From: Diaporthe sp. PMI_573
Lineage: Eukaryota > Ascomycota > Sordariomycetes > Diaporthales > Diaporthaceae
Reading direction: 5' to 3'
NCBI GenBank assembly: GCA_021399435.1
Contig: JAJTUP010000053.1
Location: 310,001-374,000, forward strand
DNA: 64,000 bases
Of this stretch, positions 37,125 through 47,358 are shown piece after piece; within the stretch, counting starts at the first letter, position 1; every line of letters begins with the position of its first letter. The position numbers and the translations under genes were made by a program. The notes beneath the pieces are model-generated. The model had not been told where the DNA came from and did no database searches. It saw only the letters and a list, made by a program, of their open reading frames with translations.

Positions 37125-37970
37125 ACGTGCTGATTGAGCCTGGCTTCGCCGGAAGAACGAGCGGTTTAAGCCGGTGAGCTTGGAGTGGCACTGAATGTGA
37201 GTCCTTTGAGGCGGGGAGTTCCACCGGTGGAGGAGTTCGTAAAATTCATCACAGTCTTCGAGAACGAGACTGTGAGTGATGATCCCCGAACAGGTTGATC
37301 CCAAAAGAAACTACGGAATACAGCCCTTGAAGTGGTCTCTCATTGGACAGGATGACTTCCACTATCATTTTACCAGTCAATGGCGTTTGTTTACTACCGA
37401 TTAATATCCACATCCAGCTTCAAAGCATCATGTTTGTCTTGGTAAATCTCTCTTGCCAGTTGTTCGAGGCCTGTCTTTAGGAGGTCTGTATGGAATCCAA
37501 TCAGTCGCAGTATTCCTCGTCGTTGCTCCCTCAACGTACGCAAGGCTGAGTTGGTGCCGTCAGGACAAGGACGTCTATTACCAAGCTGGCATTGTTGTGA
37601 GCATCCTTATACCATGGTACGGCGATTTCGGACCATTTAACACCATTCCATGTATTGCGGTGTACCCTAGAAAGGCGAGCATTGCAGGCAAACTCGTCGT
37701 GCACCTCCTGCCATGCCTGCTTTACGTCCTCTGACTTGTCATTCTTGCCATCATCCCTCCGTTCAAGGCAAGTCGAAGTCTCTGTTGGCAGAACAAAATG
37801 GCATCCATTAAATTAGTTCTCACCGTACATGGACGGGCGAGACGAGGCTTGGCTGCCGAAGTCTACTCGAGCAACTCGAATCGAAATGAATGCAGGTGGT
37901 CAGAATGGATCCGATGATAAATATGTGCTGGTAAGCAATGGCTGTTGGAGGACGACTAACACGAGGAGGG

Positions 37971-38035
37971 GACCCCTGTACCTCCTGGTCGACCCCTGTA
38001 CCCTGCGCCCTGCACCCTGCACCCCGTACCCTGAG
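37971..38035 (+). repeat. C-rich CCCTGYACC tract
   Basis: An imperfect tandem of 7-9 bp units (CCCTGTACC, CCCTGCACC, CCCTGCGCC) about 180 bp upstream of the gene starting at 38214. It could lie in its promoter. Confidence 0.65.
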
Positions 38036-38213
38036 ATCTGGGCACCTCCGGGAGCGACCCCCGGCTCCCGCTTGCTGTTCAGGAGCCCGCCAGGCCAGGT
38101 CTGTGCGACTTCGACCGAATCAAATCAAAACAAACCGTGTGAGCGTGGTCAAGGGACGTTACCAGGGTGGGACACGGACACTCTTCTTTGGTATTTGACT
38201 CTGTGACGGAGAC

Positions 38214-39938
38214 ATGTCTTCTTCCTCCTCGGCCTCGACGCTCAACCGCTCGCGGTCGCTGAGACAGCCCACTGCAGGCCTCGGCAGGGCCCTGAGGAAG
38301 GACGAAACCACCAACAATGCCGTCAACACCACCACCATTGTCGCCGCCGCCTCAACCAGCTCGGCTGGCCCAGGGAGGTCCTCCCCGAGCAGGCTCCCAA
38401 AGCCACCCGGCGGCCCCTCCATAGCGACCCGAACACGCGCTGCCACCGCTGGCAAGGCGAGCGGCATCCCGTCAGCTGCTGCTGCTGCAGGCACAAGGAG
38501 CAGACCGGCTTCGGGCATATTCAAGGGCTCCGACAGCATTCCCGCCAGGAAACCAGCTACACAGGCGACTGGCGCCGATCAAGCAGAACCTTCAAAGAGT
38601 GCCAGGCCGGCTCCCATAACAACGAGCAGGCTGATCCGTCCACCAACGAAATCGATTTCCACCTCTAGGCCTGCGCCGACTTCCTCAGAGCCATCGCCTA
38701 CAACTCCCTCCCGGCCCTCTCCCTTGAGGGCGACACCACCGAAGACGACGACATCGCCCTCCCCCGCGAGGACAGCATCGCCGCGCAAACCCACACACAT
38801 ACGCGCAAAGTCATCTGCGACTGCCCTGAACTCGGCCACCGTCCTGCGCCCTCCACGACCGCCATCAGCCGGGTCGGTAACGTCCACCTCCACCAATACC
38901 ACTACAGCCACTGCTGCGAGCAAGAGGCCCATAGGCCGGTCCAACACGACGGCAGCGACGCGATCGGCTCATCTCCGCCAGGCATCCGCGCCCTCGTCGA
39001 ACGCGTCAGCCCTCGGGAGGGCCGCTTCGACACATGCGGCCAAGTCCGTCAAGCCCACCACAGCCCCAGGCGACGCCCCGCGCCTCAAGCCCGCCTTCAA
39101 CACCCTCCAGCAGCACTACAGCCCCGCCCGCAACCTCGCCCCGAAGCCCCTGACCTCGTCCTACCTCGCGCCCCCCTCGCCCTCGAAGCTCCCGGCCAAC
39201 ATCGCCATCTCCTCCGAGACGGCCAAGTTGCAGACCGAGCTGCTGCAGCTCCACCTGCTCCACCGCGACGCGGACTCCGTGGCTACATCGTGGCACGCGA
39301 GCGCGAAGCAGAGGCTCGGGCAGAGGTTCGCCGAGCTGGCCCGGAGGGAGGAGGAGGTCAGCAGGGGGGAGGCCGAGGTCGAGGAGGCCAGGAACCTGGC
39401 TGCGCTGATGGCCTGGGGCGGCGGCAGGGGGCTCGATGGGAAGATCCAGGTGCTAGATGCGGTGCTCTCCGGGGTCTGGAGTCTAGGTGAGCCCAACGGA
39501 CGGTATGCGCGTGTGGTAAGGAAGTTCGAGAAGTGGACCGACCAGACAAGGCGAGCTGTGGAGGCGCGACGGGTCGACGGCGGGCTTGGTGCCCTTATGG
39601 ATGACGACGAGGTCGGCTTCGTGACTGAGCTGGACCCAGCCTGGAAGGATGAGGTGTCGTCCATGGCGCGGAAGCTGGACTCCTGGCGTAGGCAGCTGGG
39701 ACAGCTTGGGAGCGGCGTGTTTGATGGCGACCAGGGCGAGGAACTCAAGCCCTGCAGCCTGGCGAGACTCCTATCTGGGTGCCGGAGTCAGGTACATGGC
39801 ATGCTTGCTGAGCTAGACCTAATGGAGCAGATCGAGCGGGATGCCCTCGCGCAGGAGACGGCTTGGATTAGGAGGATGAACCGTGGTGACGATGAGAGTG
39901 ATACCCCAAGGGCTGGAGCGATCTGGCGAGCATTCTGA
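38214..39938 (+). CDS. Basic Ser/Thr/Pro-rich protein with helical C-terminal domain
   Basis: A single exon of 574 aa. Residues 1-320 are low-complexity Ser/Thr/Ala/Pro with many Arg/Lys and few acids, the composition of microtubule-binding or nuclear tails. From about residue 325 the chain becomes helical: KLQTELLQLHLLHRDADSV, then a charged coiled coil (RFAELARREEEVSRGEAEVE), and conserved-looking helices with YARVVRKFEKWTDQTRRAVE, ELDPAWKDEVSSMARKLDSW and SQVHGMLAELDLMEQIERDA. A basic disordered N-terminus followed by an LLQ-rich helix is reminiscent of augmin HAUS8/QWRF proteins, but this is only a loose likeness. I do not recognise the family. The start is the first ATG of the frame. Confidence 0.75.
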   Translation: MSSSSSASTLNRSRSLRQPTAGLGRALRKDETTNNAVNTTTIVAAASTSSAGPGRSSPSRLPKPPGGPSIATRTRAATAGKASGIPSAAAAAGTRSRPASGIFKGSDSIPARKPATQATGADQAEPSKSARPAPITTSRLIRPPTKSISTSRPAPTSSEPSPTTPSRPSPLRATPPKTTTSPSPARTASPRKPTHIRAKSSATALNSATVLRPPRPPSAGSVTSTSTNTTTATAASKRPIGRSNTTAATRSAHLRQASAPSSNASALGRAASTHAAKSVKPTTAPGDAPRLKPAFNTLQQHYSPARNLAPKPLTSSYLAPPSPSKLPANIAISSETAKLQTELLQLHLLHRDADSVATSWHASAKQRLGQRFAELARREEEVSRGEAEVEEARNLAALMAWGGGRGLDGKIQVLDAVLSGVWSLGEPNGRYARVVRKFEKWTDQTRRAVEARRVDGGLGALMDDDEVGFVTELDPAWKDEVSSMARKLDSWRRQLGQLGSGVFDGDQGEELKPCSLARLLSGCRSQVHGMLAELDLMEQIERDALAQETAWIRRMNRGDDESDTPRAGAIWRAF

Positions 39939-41373
39939 AGAACTTTTGGCATGGCATTGATCACAGCGTGGCGTTTAAGGGGTCTGAGTTGAGGCTGTGG
40001 GGGGCAGCTACGGGGACATCGATGTAGTATACGCTGCATTTGAAATTGGTACAACTGAGAGGCCATCTCAACAGGTAGGAGATTTGGTGAGAAACAAATT
40101 GATACCTCGTTGCCCAAACCTCGAGCCCTTGAACTTATTTCCGAGTTATAATAGAGTCGTGCTTAAATCAAAAGAATCTCAAGTAAGAACACAGTGGACT
40201 GTATTGCAGGCTCATCATAATGAAGTCCATATTTTACATGAGACGACTGATCACATACATTGCTACAGCAACACAGCCACATTCTTACTAAATTCGAAAA
40301 CGTCATCACAGAGCCTCTATAGCTGACTTCTCTTACCCTACATCCAGTTATCCCATGGGAAGTTTTCCCAAGGTAGGATATTCCATAGGAGGTCATCCTA
40401 TAGGATATAGGGAATTAAGAACTACCTAGGTGATTGTTCACTGCGTAGATGCTGTGGTGGCGTGGCGGACACACGAGTAAAGCTTGTTCCCATTTAGCGA
40501 TGGAACAAGATTGGAAGTCACGAGCAACATGTGTAGACGTATTTGAAATGGAGACTAGTTCAAGCTGCCTGCAGTCTAGGCAATCAGGGACTACAAGAGA
40601 TTCGTTGGGCCGTAATAGTGACCGTATCATAACCTTTCAGGGGCGCTCGTGAAAGGGGCACAATACGAGAGACTGAGCAACGCAGAACTAGTTACCAAGT
40701 CCGCCCCGACATCGGGATAACTAAAAAAATAACACCATCCAATCTCAAATAATGTGTAGTCAGCTTTCTAAATAAGCCATAGAACAAGAGCTAATTGGTT
40801 GTTTATATAAGCATGTAAGCATATCCATACAAGACACTCAACTTGTCCATAAATCCAACTGGTTCGGCCTCACCTTACGCTCAACAGTGCGGCCGACCCG
40901 GGGAAATCGGAGCGGTGAGCAGGAAACACGCAAACAGCCTTGAGAGAAAGACGCTTGCGATGCACACTAGATTAAAGCATGTTCGTGCCCCTAGGGCAAC
41001 ATAGCAAATATATGCAAGTTCACGAGTCAATACCATGCCCTTGGTGCCATAGGCGAATCTTAGGCTGACAGCCGATAAAGTTTAAATGCTAACAAGCTTA
41101 ACGTGGTTGGTTCATGGCCGTCGGTGCTCCCGTCATTCTCCCGTCTTGCATGGGTGCGACTAGAGCGCATAGATTTGAAGAAATACCCGTTCCAAAGGAA
41201 CTTTCATGGTGAGAAGTCCGCCGCTTATCTCAAACCAGCCGGAACCAGATTATGCAAACCTCAACAACGAACATGCCTCCGTGATCCGACGATCTGCACA
41301 CGTGCTGCGAGTGCGACAGACACAGAACTGACGGAGGCTTTGTCTTCAAGTTGCTGTCTCTAGCCCGCTGACT
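39939..41373. other. Intergenic region with repeat copy 3
   Basis: 1.4 kb containing the minus-oriented repeat element at 40200-40520 and an A/T-rich stretch around 40700-40850. No gene is supported. Confidence 0.55.
40200..40520 (-). repeat. Dispersed repeat element, copy 3 (minus orientation)
   Basis: Read on the minus strand it has head, short array and tail in the same order as copies 1 and 2. The tail (40210-40315) reverse-complements to GTGGCTGTGTTGCTGTAGCA and TGATGACGTTTTCGAATTT. The core (40340-40410) has CCTCCTATGGAATAT-type units. The head (40430-40495) reverse-complements to CCACAGCATCTACG and AAGCTTTACTCGTGTGTCCG. The shared order in both orientations shows it is a discrete element. 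Confidence 0.75.
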
Positions 41374-42963
41374 ATGCCGGCGTCGACGGCACATCTTGAG
41401 CCCGACGAGCGACACCAGATTGCCACGGCGCGCGGTGCCATCTTAGGAGTCTATTTATTTGCCTTGTTTATATGTTCCTGCCGTGTGAGTGTCCGTCCTC
41501 CGGCCCGGATAAGGCCGCCCCCAAAAGTCACCATCCCTCTCACAACATGTCCTGTCACTCGCCATGCAGCGAGCAAGCAAAAAACTAACAGCCGCCACTT
41601 CTTCAAGCTCTACGTGCGCAGGTGTATGTTACGTGCCTTCCAGGTCGATGACTTGGCCTGTGTAGGAGCTATTATTTCGACAACCGGATTTGCCGCGCTA
41701 TCCCTGGCTGTTATTGAGTATGGAGCCGGCAGACATCTCCAGAACGTTAGTTTATCTGTGAGCATCAGTCTTCTCCCTTTCCAGCTTCTCGTCTGTCGTG
41801 TTTTGGGATGTCCCAGAATGCATTACTTTTAGGCCCTGTGCAGGTGATTAACACAGAACCTAGGATGCGAGGATCTTCTACTATGTGCGTACCCACATAG
41901 GCCATAGTCTGTTGTCGGGTTCGAGACACGCTGTTTTGCTGGTCTCGCAAACCATTGCACCGGTATTACTGACAAGCAGCATTTAGTTCTACTACGCAAT
42001 GACAGTATCCTTCGTATTTTTCAGTTTTCCCATCAAGACAAGTCTTCTGCTGTACATACGGCGTGTGGTGCCCGTCCGTGAGTCCATTCTACTAGCATAA
42101 CATCTGCTCAACTTACTGTAAGCTGACTCGGAGACAGCATATGTCAGAAGGCTCTCCCTCGGAATCTGGTGTTTTCTGTTAGTCTTTACCGTGAGCGCTT
42201 GCATTGTGGACGCCTTTTTCTGCAACCCGCCACGGTACGTCTACGACGTTGACTGGGTCTCGCGGCCCGATCGCTCCCAGCACTGCCTCTCCGACAACAT
42301 CTCGTACGGGTTGTTGGTGTACCAAGGGGCGCTATCTTTCGTGACCGATTTGGCCATCTTTCTGCTTCCCATCCCAGCGCTATTCAAAATGACGACGGCA
42401 TCGAAAGGCAAATACCTGGCATTGTTCACCATTTTCGCGAGCGGTAAGCAGCTTTTGACCGCGGCACGTTGAGACCCAAAGCTGACCCGGCGTGTGATGG
42501 GACCAGCCGCCGTTGCTAGTATCACGCCTATCATTAGGCTTCAAAACGCCAAGTTCCAGAGAGACACCGGGGTAACGGATCTGACATGTAATCAACCCAC
42601 GTTCGAGTTCTGGACAAGCACAGACTAACATATTCTACAGTTTACTCCCTGCCGCTGCTGTACTGGACTAATGTCGAGTATAATATGGGAATGGTCGCGG
42701 GATCGATGGGCTCATTGCGACCCCTTATTGTCAAACTCGTCGGGCACATATCCTCCATATCTCACCACACATCTAGTTCCGCCGCCAACAGCGGCGAAGA
42801 CGGAAGCAAGGTCGCTCAAAAACAGTTTCCGTGGCGTGCTCGTGGAGCGGCAAGTCGTGTGCAGGGTGACAGCGTCTTGCAAACGAGAATACACGATGAG
42901 GTTTTACCGATACATATGATGACGGCCGTGCCGATGGAAGCAATCGAAAGCAATGGAGGCTAG
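41374..42963 (+). CDS. PTH11/rhodopsin-like seven-helix membrane protein
   Basis: Seven exons: 41374-41484, 41608-41745, 41864-41884, 41987-42077, 42138-42443, 42507-42587 and 42641-42963; 356 aa. It resembles the large Pezizomycotina family of PTH11/fungal-rhodopsin-domain integral membrane proteins, thought to act as surface receptors. Family marks are the RAFQVDD after helix 1 (W/V-DD motif), EYGAGRHL, FPIKTSLLLYIRRVVPV, a long loop with two Cys (FFCNPP, QHCLSDN), LLPIPALFKM before helix 6, and TNVEYNMGMVAGSMGSLRPL at helix 7. There is no N-terminal CFEM domain. The cytosolic tail is short (about 75 aa). Exon 3 is only 21 nt (DARIFYY) and is the least certain; skipping it would keep frame. 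Other junctions restore hydrophobic helices. Confidence 0.82.
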
Positions 42964-44736
42964 GAGACAGTAGTTGATCATCGATAGTTCTCCAAATTCT
43001 TCATTTTTCGACCTTGTAGGATTGACCTGGTTTTGAAATATCTCCGATGCATCAGCCTTGCTCAGACACGTTCCAAGTCTCGTGTCGTACCGCTCTGAGA
43101 CGACTTCAAGGTGAAGGAAATGATAAGAGAACTTTTGCTGACAATTCTAATGTGGCAGCATTACCAAAGTCATGTCTACACAAAGTCATCAGGACACAGC
43201 AAGTGGTCCTAAAATAGAGCATTCCACAGGAGGTTATCCCAAGAGATATTGTCCCACAAGACTTTATACTTTAGAGCACAAGGGGTTATCCCATAAGAGG
43301 TTATTCTAGACTATTGTAGACTATCCCATCGTAGGTTATGCTGAAGGAAGTTGTCTAAAGAAAGGTTACCCATAAGAGATTATTCTACACAGAGGGTGTC
43401 TAATGGGAAGTTGTTGCATAACAGGTTATCCTACGGCAGATTATCCTATAGGAGGGTATCATATACACATCTCTATAGGAAACACTCTCTAAGGTATGAT
43501 GTCCTATAGGACAACCTCCTATAGAACAACATCCTATGGGATAACATCCTATGGGATAACATCCTATGGGACAACCTCCTATGGAATAACCTCCTATGGG
43601 ACAGCCTCCTCCTCTCCTTCAGAAACCCTCTCTTAAGGTAATCTCCTACGAGACACCCTCCTCTGAAGTAACCTTCTATGAGATAACGTCCTATGGGACA
43701 CCTTTATATGAGTTGCCTTCATATAGGACACCTTCCTGTGGGGGACCTTCCTGTGGGATGGTCCTCTGGTAGTGCCTCCTGTAGCATTATTATTCCTCAG
43801 GCCTCCTTCTGCATATGAACTCTCGGGATACATGACCTTTGTTGTGATCAATATCTATGGCAACATCCTGGAAAGATGGACACATGCTGCACAATTTAAC
43901 AGGGGTGTTCTGGTGTCCGTGAAGATAGCTTGGGATTTGATGGGCACCTGTATACAATGCAGCAGTAAACCATCGACAGATCGTGTACCAAAGTTCATGT
44001 TACAGTTTCCATAGTGCCTCCTTACTCTACCTAGGTACCTTTGCATGGTTGGACTCCCCCCAAGTAGGCAGTGGGTCACTTGGATCAGAGTTGGCTGTCT
44101 TCTTCAACCACTTGAACCCATGAACCTACCTACCCAGGTAGATGTTCATTCTCGACGCCGCACTTTCATAACTCTTCCCCTTGCTTTCAAGAAGGCGTCT
44201 CTTATCCAGTAATTGCATGAAATTCTTCCATAAGCACCTTCCAAGTCAACAGAAGCCTTGCTGTGACAACCTTCTTCCTCTCACAAAGGTTTTGGTTCTC
44301 ACCACAGGGGACCTCATTCATCTTTACCCTATCGACCCCCTCCCCTCTTTCTTTCCACACTAACAACGACCTACTTCTCACTAACTACCTGGTACGCACA
44401 TGGGCATGACCAGTTCCTTCCCCCTTCCCCTTAATCCACCGCTCCATCTCACTCTTCACGACTTTTCATCTGAACTTCCGTTCAGCAGGTCAGGTTGATA
44501 CCTGCCTGCCCTCTCGCCTACTGCAGTTCCTCTTCTTCTTCTGACTTCTAGCACAGAGTTTTCCCAGTGATCAGAGTCTATATTTCACACTTTCCCATGA
44601 AACTCAATATGGTGTGGCTCTAATAGGGCGTCCACTGCCTTACTATTATTGGGAATTCGGGGGAAAATAGGCCATTAATGGATTGTAGAGACTTGGAATA
44701 AATCAACGCAAAGTATTATTGTGTATGTAAGGGCAG
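42964..44736. other. Intergenic region with a large repeat array
   Basis: No gene is supported. Most of it is the 43200-43770 array; the part after 43800 is ordinary intergenic sequence with some CCTACC-type motifs near 44030 and 44130. Confidence 0.55.
43200..43770. repeat. Large 15-bp unit array with internal inversion
   Basis: About 570 bp. From 43215 to about 43470 units read as GGTTATCCCATAAGAGG-type (minus sense). From about 43500 on they read CCTATGGGATAACAT and relatives at exact 15-bp spacing (plus sense). The two halves are therefore inverted relative to each other. The best-conserved run is 43503-43605. No head or tail segment was found. Confidence 0.75.
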
Positions 44737-45198
44737 CCAGAATTGGTTCAGCCCAAGTCTGGTAAGAGTGGAGAGAATAATATCATCGAGCCCAAAAAGT
44801 CGCTGGCCAAGACCAAAACTGGTCCAACCCAGCCTCAACCAACCCAAGGAGTGATAATCCTCCAGGCCCAAATTATCGCCAATTGCGACCAGAATTGGTC
44901 AGCCCGACTTCAACCGCCACCAAAAAAATTAATCCCGAACTCCAAAGCATCGCGAACGGGGACCAAAACTGGTTCAATCCAGTCTCAGCCGTCCCAAGGA
45001 ATAATAATCCTCCAAGTCCAAAGCATCGCCGATTGCGACCAGAACTGGTTCAGTCCGACTCGAACCGCCATAGAAAATGATAACCCCCAAACCCCAAATC
45101 ATCGTAAGCAAGACCAAAACTGGTTCAACCCAGCCATATGCGGTACCCTCCTGGCCAATGAAACCATTGCTTCCACCCACACAAGGGGCCAGATTTGG
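44737..45198. repeat. 76-bp periodic tandem array with a palindrome in each unit
   Basis: Motifs CCA-NNNN-TGG start at 44737, 44813, 44889, 44963, 45039, 45113 and 45189, a spacing of 76, 76, 74, 76, 74 and 76 bp. The cores are GAAT, AAAA, GAAC or GATT-like. Sequence between them is partly conserved (AATAATCCTCCAAGTC, AAAGCATCGC, TTCAACCCAGCC types), so these are diverged tandem duplications. It lies just past the 3' end of the minus-strand gene 45217-46354. Confidence 0.75.
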
Positions 45199-45216
45199 GT
45201 TGTTGGCGTGGTCTTC

Positions 45217-46354
45217 TTAGAGATCACCCACCTCCGCCGGCATCTTATCGCCATCGCCATCATCGTCGTCGAAGTGGACGTTCTTCTTGAATTTCTTGCC
45301 CTTGAGAGAGAGCAAGAAGCTGGCCTTTCTCTTCTTATCTGCGGCCTTCTCTGCGGCCTTCGCCTGGTCCTTCTTCTCTTGCTCATCAAAGGCCTTCTTC
45401 TGCTCAGGGGTGAACCAATTCTGGGCGTGCGGAGTCTTCATGACTGCCTTGGAGATTCCATCCGGAATCTCTCCTCCATTGATGGCACGAGCAGCCTCGA
45501 TGTCGAGCATATCTGGAACTCTGTCGGCCTGAAGCTTGCGGTACCAAGTCTGGCGTGCCATCGGCTTGCTGTCATCCCAGTTGGCGTCCAAAAATGTGAT
45601 CACAGACGCGGTGAACTGAGGACCATAGCTGCGATCGACGAAGTGAGCAGCGTACGCAACAGCGTTGGACATCGGCATCTTGAAGGACGTGTAGTCCCCA
45701 TGGGGCTCCCCTATATAATGTCAGAGAAATCGAAAGACCAGATATGGTTTGGTTGCTGCTTACTCTCCCAATCAACGGCCGCTCCAGATTTGGCATTCCT
45801 CATCTTGGCCGGAATGACAGCAGCACCACCTGTTTGTAATTGTGAGCTAGAGTCTCGAAGAATTGGCTGGGAGAAACTCACGGATCTTCTTGCCCGGACC
45901 AGAATTGGTCTGCACGGCGGCCTTGGGCTCCTCAGTGGCCATGATCTCGTTCTCCTTCTCGATTTCAATTTTGATAACCCTGCCAGATTTGGACTGGTCA
46001 GAAAGCTGGGAAGAGGCAGTTGAGTTCGAAAACCTGTATGGGAGAAACTTACTGCTCCTCGCCCGGACCAGAAATGGCCTCCTTAGCAGGCTTGTTGGCA
46101 TCTCCCTCCGACGCCTGAAGAGCTCCCTCAGAGGCCTCGGCCTCCTTGACGGGGCCAGAAATGGTCTCTGGGCCAGGCTCGTTGGCACCTCCCTCCGACG
46201 CCTGAACAGCTCCCTCAGAGGCCTCGGCCTCCTTGACGGGGCCAGAAATGGCCTCCGCAGCAGCCTGAGGGAGCTCCTGACGATCTCCCTGAGAGGCATC
46301 GGCCTCCTTGCCGGGACCAGAAGTGGTCTTGGTGTCGTGCTGGTTGTCGCTCAT
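45217..46354 (-). CDS. Unassigned four-exon gene with 29-aa repeats
   Basis: Minus-strand exons 46354-46053, 45979-45882, 45829-45764 and 45710-45217 (introns of 73, 52 and 53 nt, all GT-AG); 319 aa. Residues 1-100 are acidic and disordered with 29-aa tandem repeats starting SGPVKEAEASEG. The folded part begins about residue 150 with FKMPMSNAVAYAAHFVDRSY, then VITFLDANWDDSKPMARQTW, and TPHAQNWFTPEQKKAFDEQE. It ends in a Lys-rich stretch (KGKKFKKNVHFDDDD) and an acidic tail. I do not recognise the family. Frame is held through all four exons, which supports a real gene. Each intron and each repeat contains or abuts a CCA-N4-TGG motif. It is divergent from the GIY-YIG/zinc-finger gene. Confidence 0.7.
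46068..46326 (-). repeat. 87-bp coding tandem repeat
   Basis: Motif starts at 46068, 46155 and 46242 are 87 bp apart (29 codons), with a partial unit to 46317 (75 bp). The motif encodes the SGP at the start of each protein repeat. It lies inside exon 1 of the minus-strand gene. Confidence 0.8.
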
Positions 46355-47358
46355 CTTGAAAGCTTGAGAATCGTGTTGATAATGTTGATGCCTTGTGAGA
46401 TTGGAAGTGGTTGTCGCAGGGAAACTGAACTTGTCGAGCAAAAGGAGGAATGGAAAGTGCTCGTGTCAAAGTGAAAACCTGCTGCGAAAGCACTTGGACT
46501 CCTGCGGCCTTTTCTGGCTGCAGGCCTGCCAAATCTGGACTTACTTTGAGGCAAGGTGTTTGATAATGATGCCAAATTTGGTATGAAATGAGCTGTAGTG
46601 ACCTCTGATGCCTGTGGATGATGTACTCGTGAGGTGGTGGAAGAGAGAAGAAAGAGAAGAGCTTTTAGAAGTTTGAAAGTTTTGAAAAGGTACCAGCGCA
46701 CTAGAGGAAGCAGGCGGTACGTACCGTCCAAGTCGCTGCGCAGTGTGTGAATCACCCCAGTTCTAAGCTCACTCGCCTCCTTCGCACCAATTTACATTTC
46801 CGACTTTTCACAAACCTTTCCACTTACATCTTCATTTTTAATACCTGTCCTGCACTTGACATCTTCTTCTCATAATGAGGTTGTAGCGGCTTAAATCTTC
46901 CATCCCAGAGTCCCCAGCTGGTGTACCAAATCTGGACCACCGTCGCGCTCACCTCGCGTCCTCGGGCGACCAGTCGAGGACCATTTCTGGGCCACCGTCG
47001 CGCCCACCACGAGCCTTCGGTCGACCAGCCGAAGACCATATCTGATCCGCGTCACGCGCATCACGCGTCGTTCCTTAAAAGAATCCTTCCAAGTTCAAAC
47101 TTCAAAGCATGATATCAATCACTTCTTGAGTACAGCCCGGCTTGGTTCAGCACCAATTCTGGTGCCTACGAGGCCCCCATAGGCGTCGTTTACAGACTCT
47201 CAGCTTTTTTACCGCATTCTCAGTTTTCAAGAAGTTAAACAGATGTTCAAAATCGCCACACATCAATAATGTCACACAGATTGTACCACCAGTTTTGATC
47301 AGTATCAATACCTAATTTGGCCCCGGCTTGGCCAGTCGTTCACTCAAAGTCCGCCGAC
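46355..47358. promoter_or_regulatory. Divergent spacer of the accessory island
   Basis: About 1 kb between two divergent start codons, holding five CCA-N4-TGG motifs, the 55-bp tandem repeat at 46924-47068 and presumably both promoters. No TATA box is clear. Confidence 0.5.
46924..47068. repeat. 55-bp tandem repeat, about 2.5 copies
   Basis: Units begin at 46924, 46979 and 47034 with CCAAATCTGG, CCATTTCTGG and CCATATCTGA, followed by a conserved CCACCGTCGCGCYCACC block and a GACCAG-SYCGARGA block. The third unit is partial and more diverged. Confidence 0.8.

Larger units (their letters stand above)
33780..38213. other. 4.4 kb gene-poor region
   Basis: No gene is supported. It holds a small 15-bp-unit array (36985-37055), a 19-bp direct repeat (37084-37124) and a C-rich CCCTGCACC-type tract (37971-38035). 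A 150-codon frame at 36852-37304 (-) is largely made of these repeats and is not called. Confidence 0.55.

Noticed and set aside
36852..37304. 150-codon minus frame with repeated FRRG and YPI segments
   Set aside because: The repeated peptides are translations of the 19-bp direct repeat and the 15-bp array.
40680..40860. Possible LTR or transposon end in an A/T-rich patch
   Set aside because: No TG..CA termini, no duplicated target site, and no integrase or transposase sequence nearby.
43200..43770. CRISPR-like regular repeats
   Set aside because: Units are directly adjacent 15-mers without unique spacers and the organism is a fungus, so these are minisatellites.
44743..46023. Long + strand open frame (426 codons) over the 76-bp array and the minus-strand gene
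   Set aside because: It begins with TTG, not ATG, is antisense to a gene with four well-formed exons, and its first third is translation of the tandem repeat.
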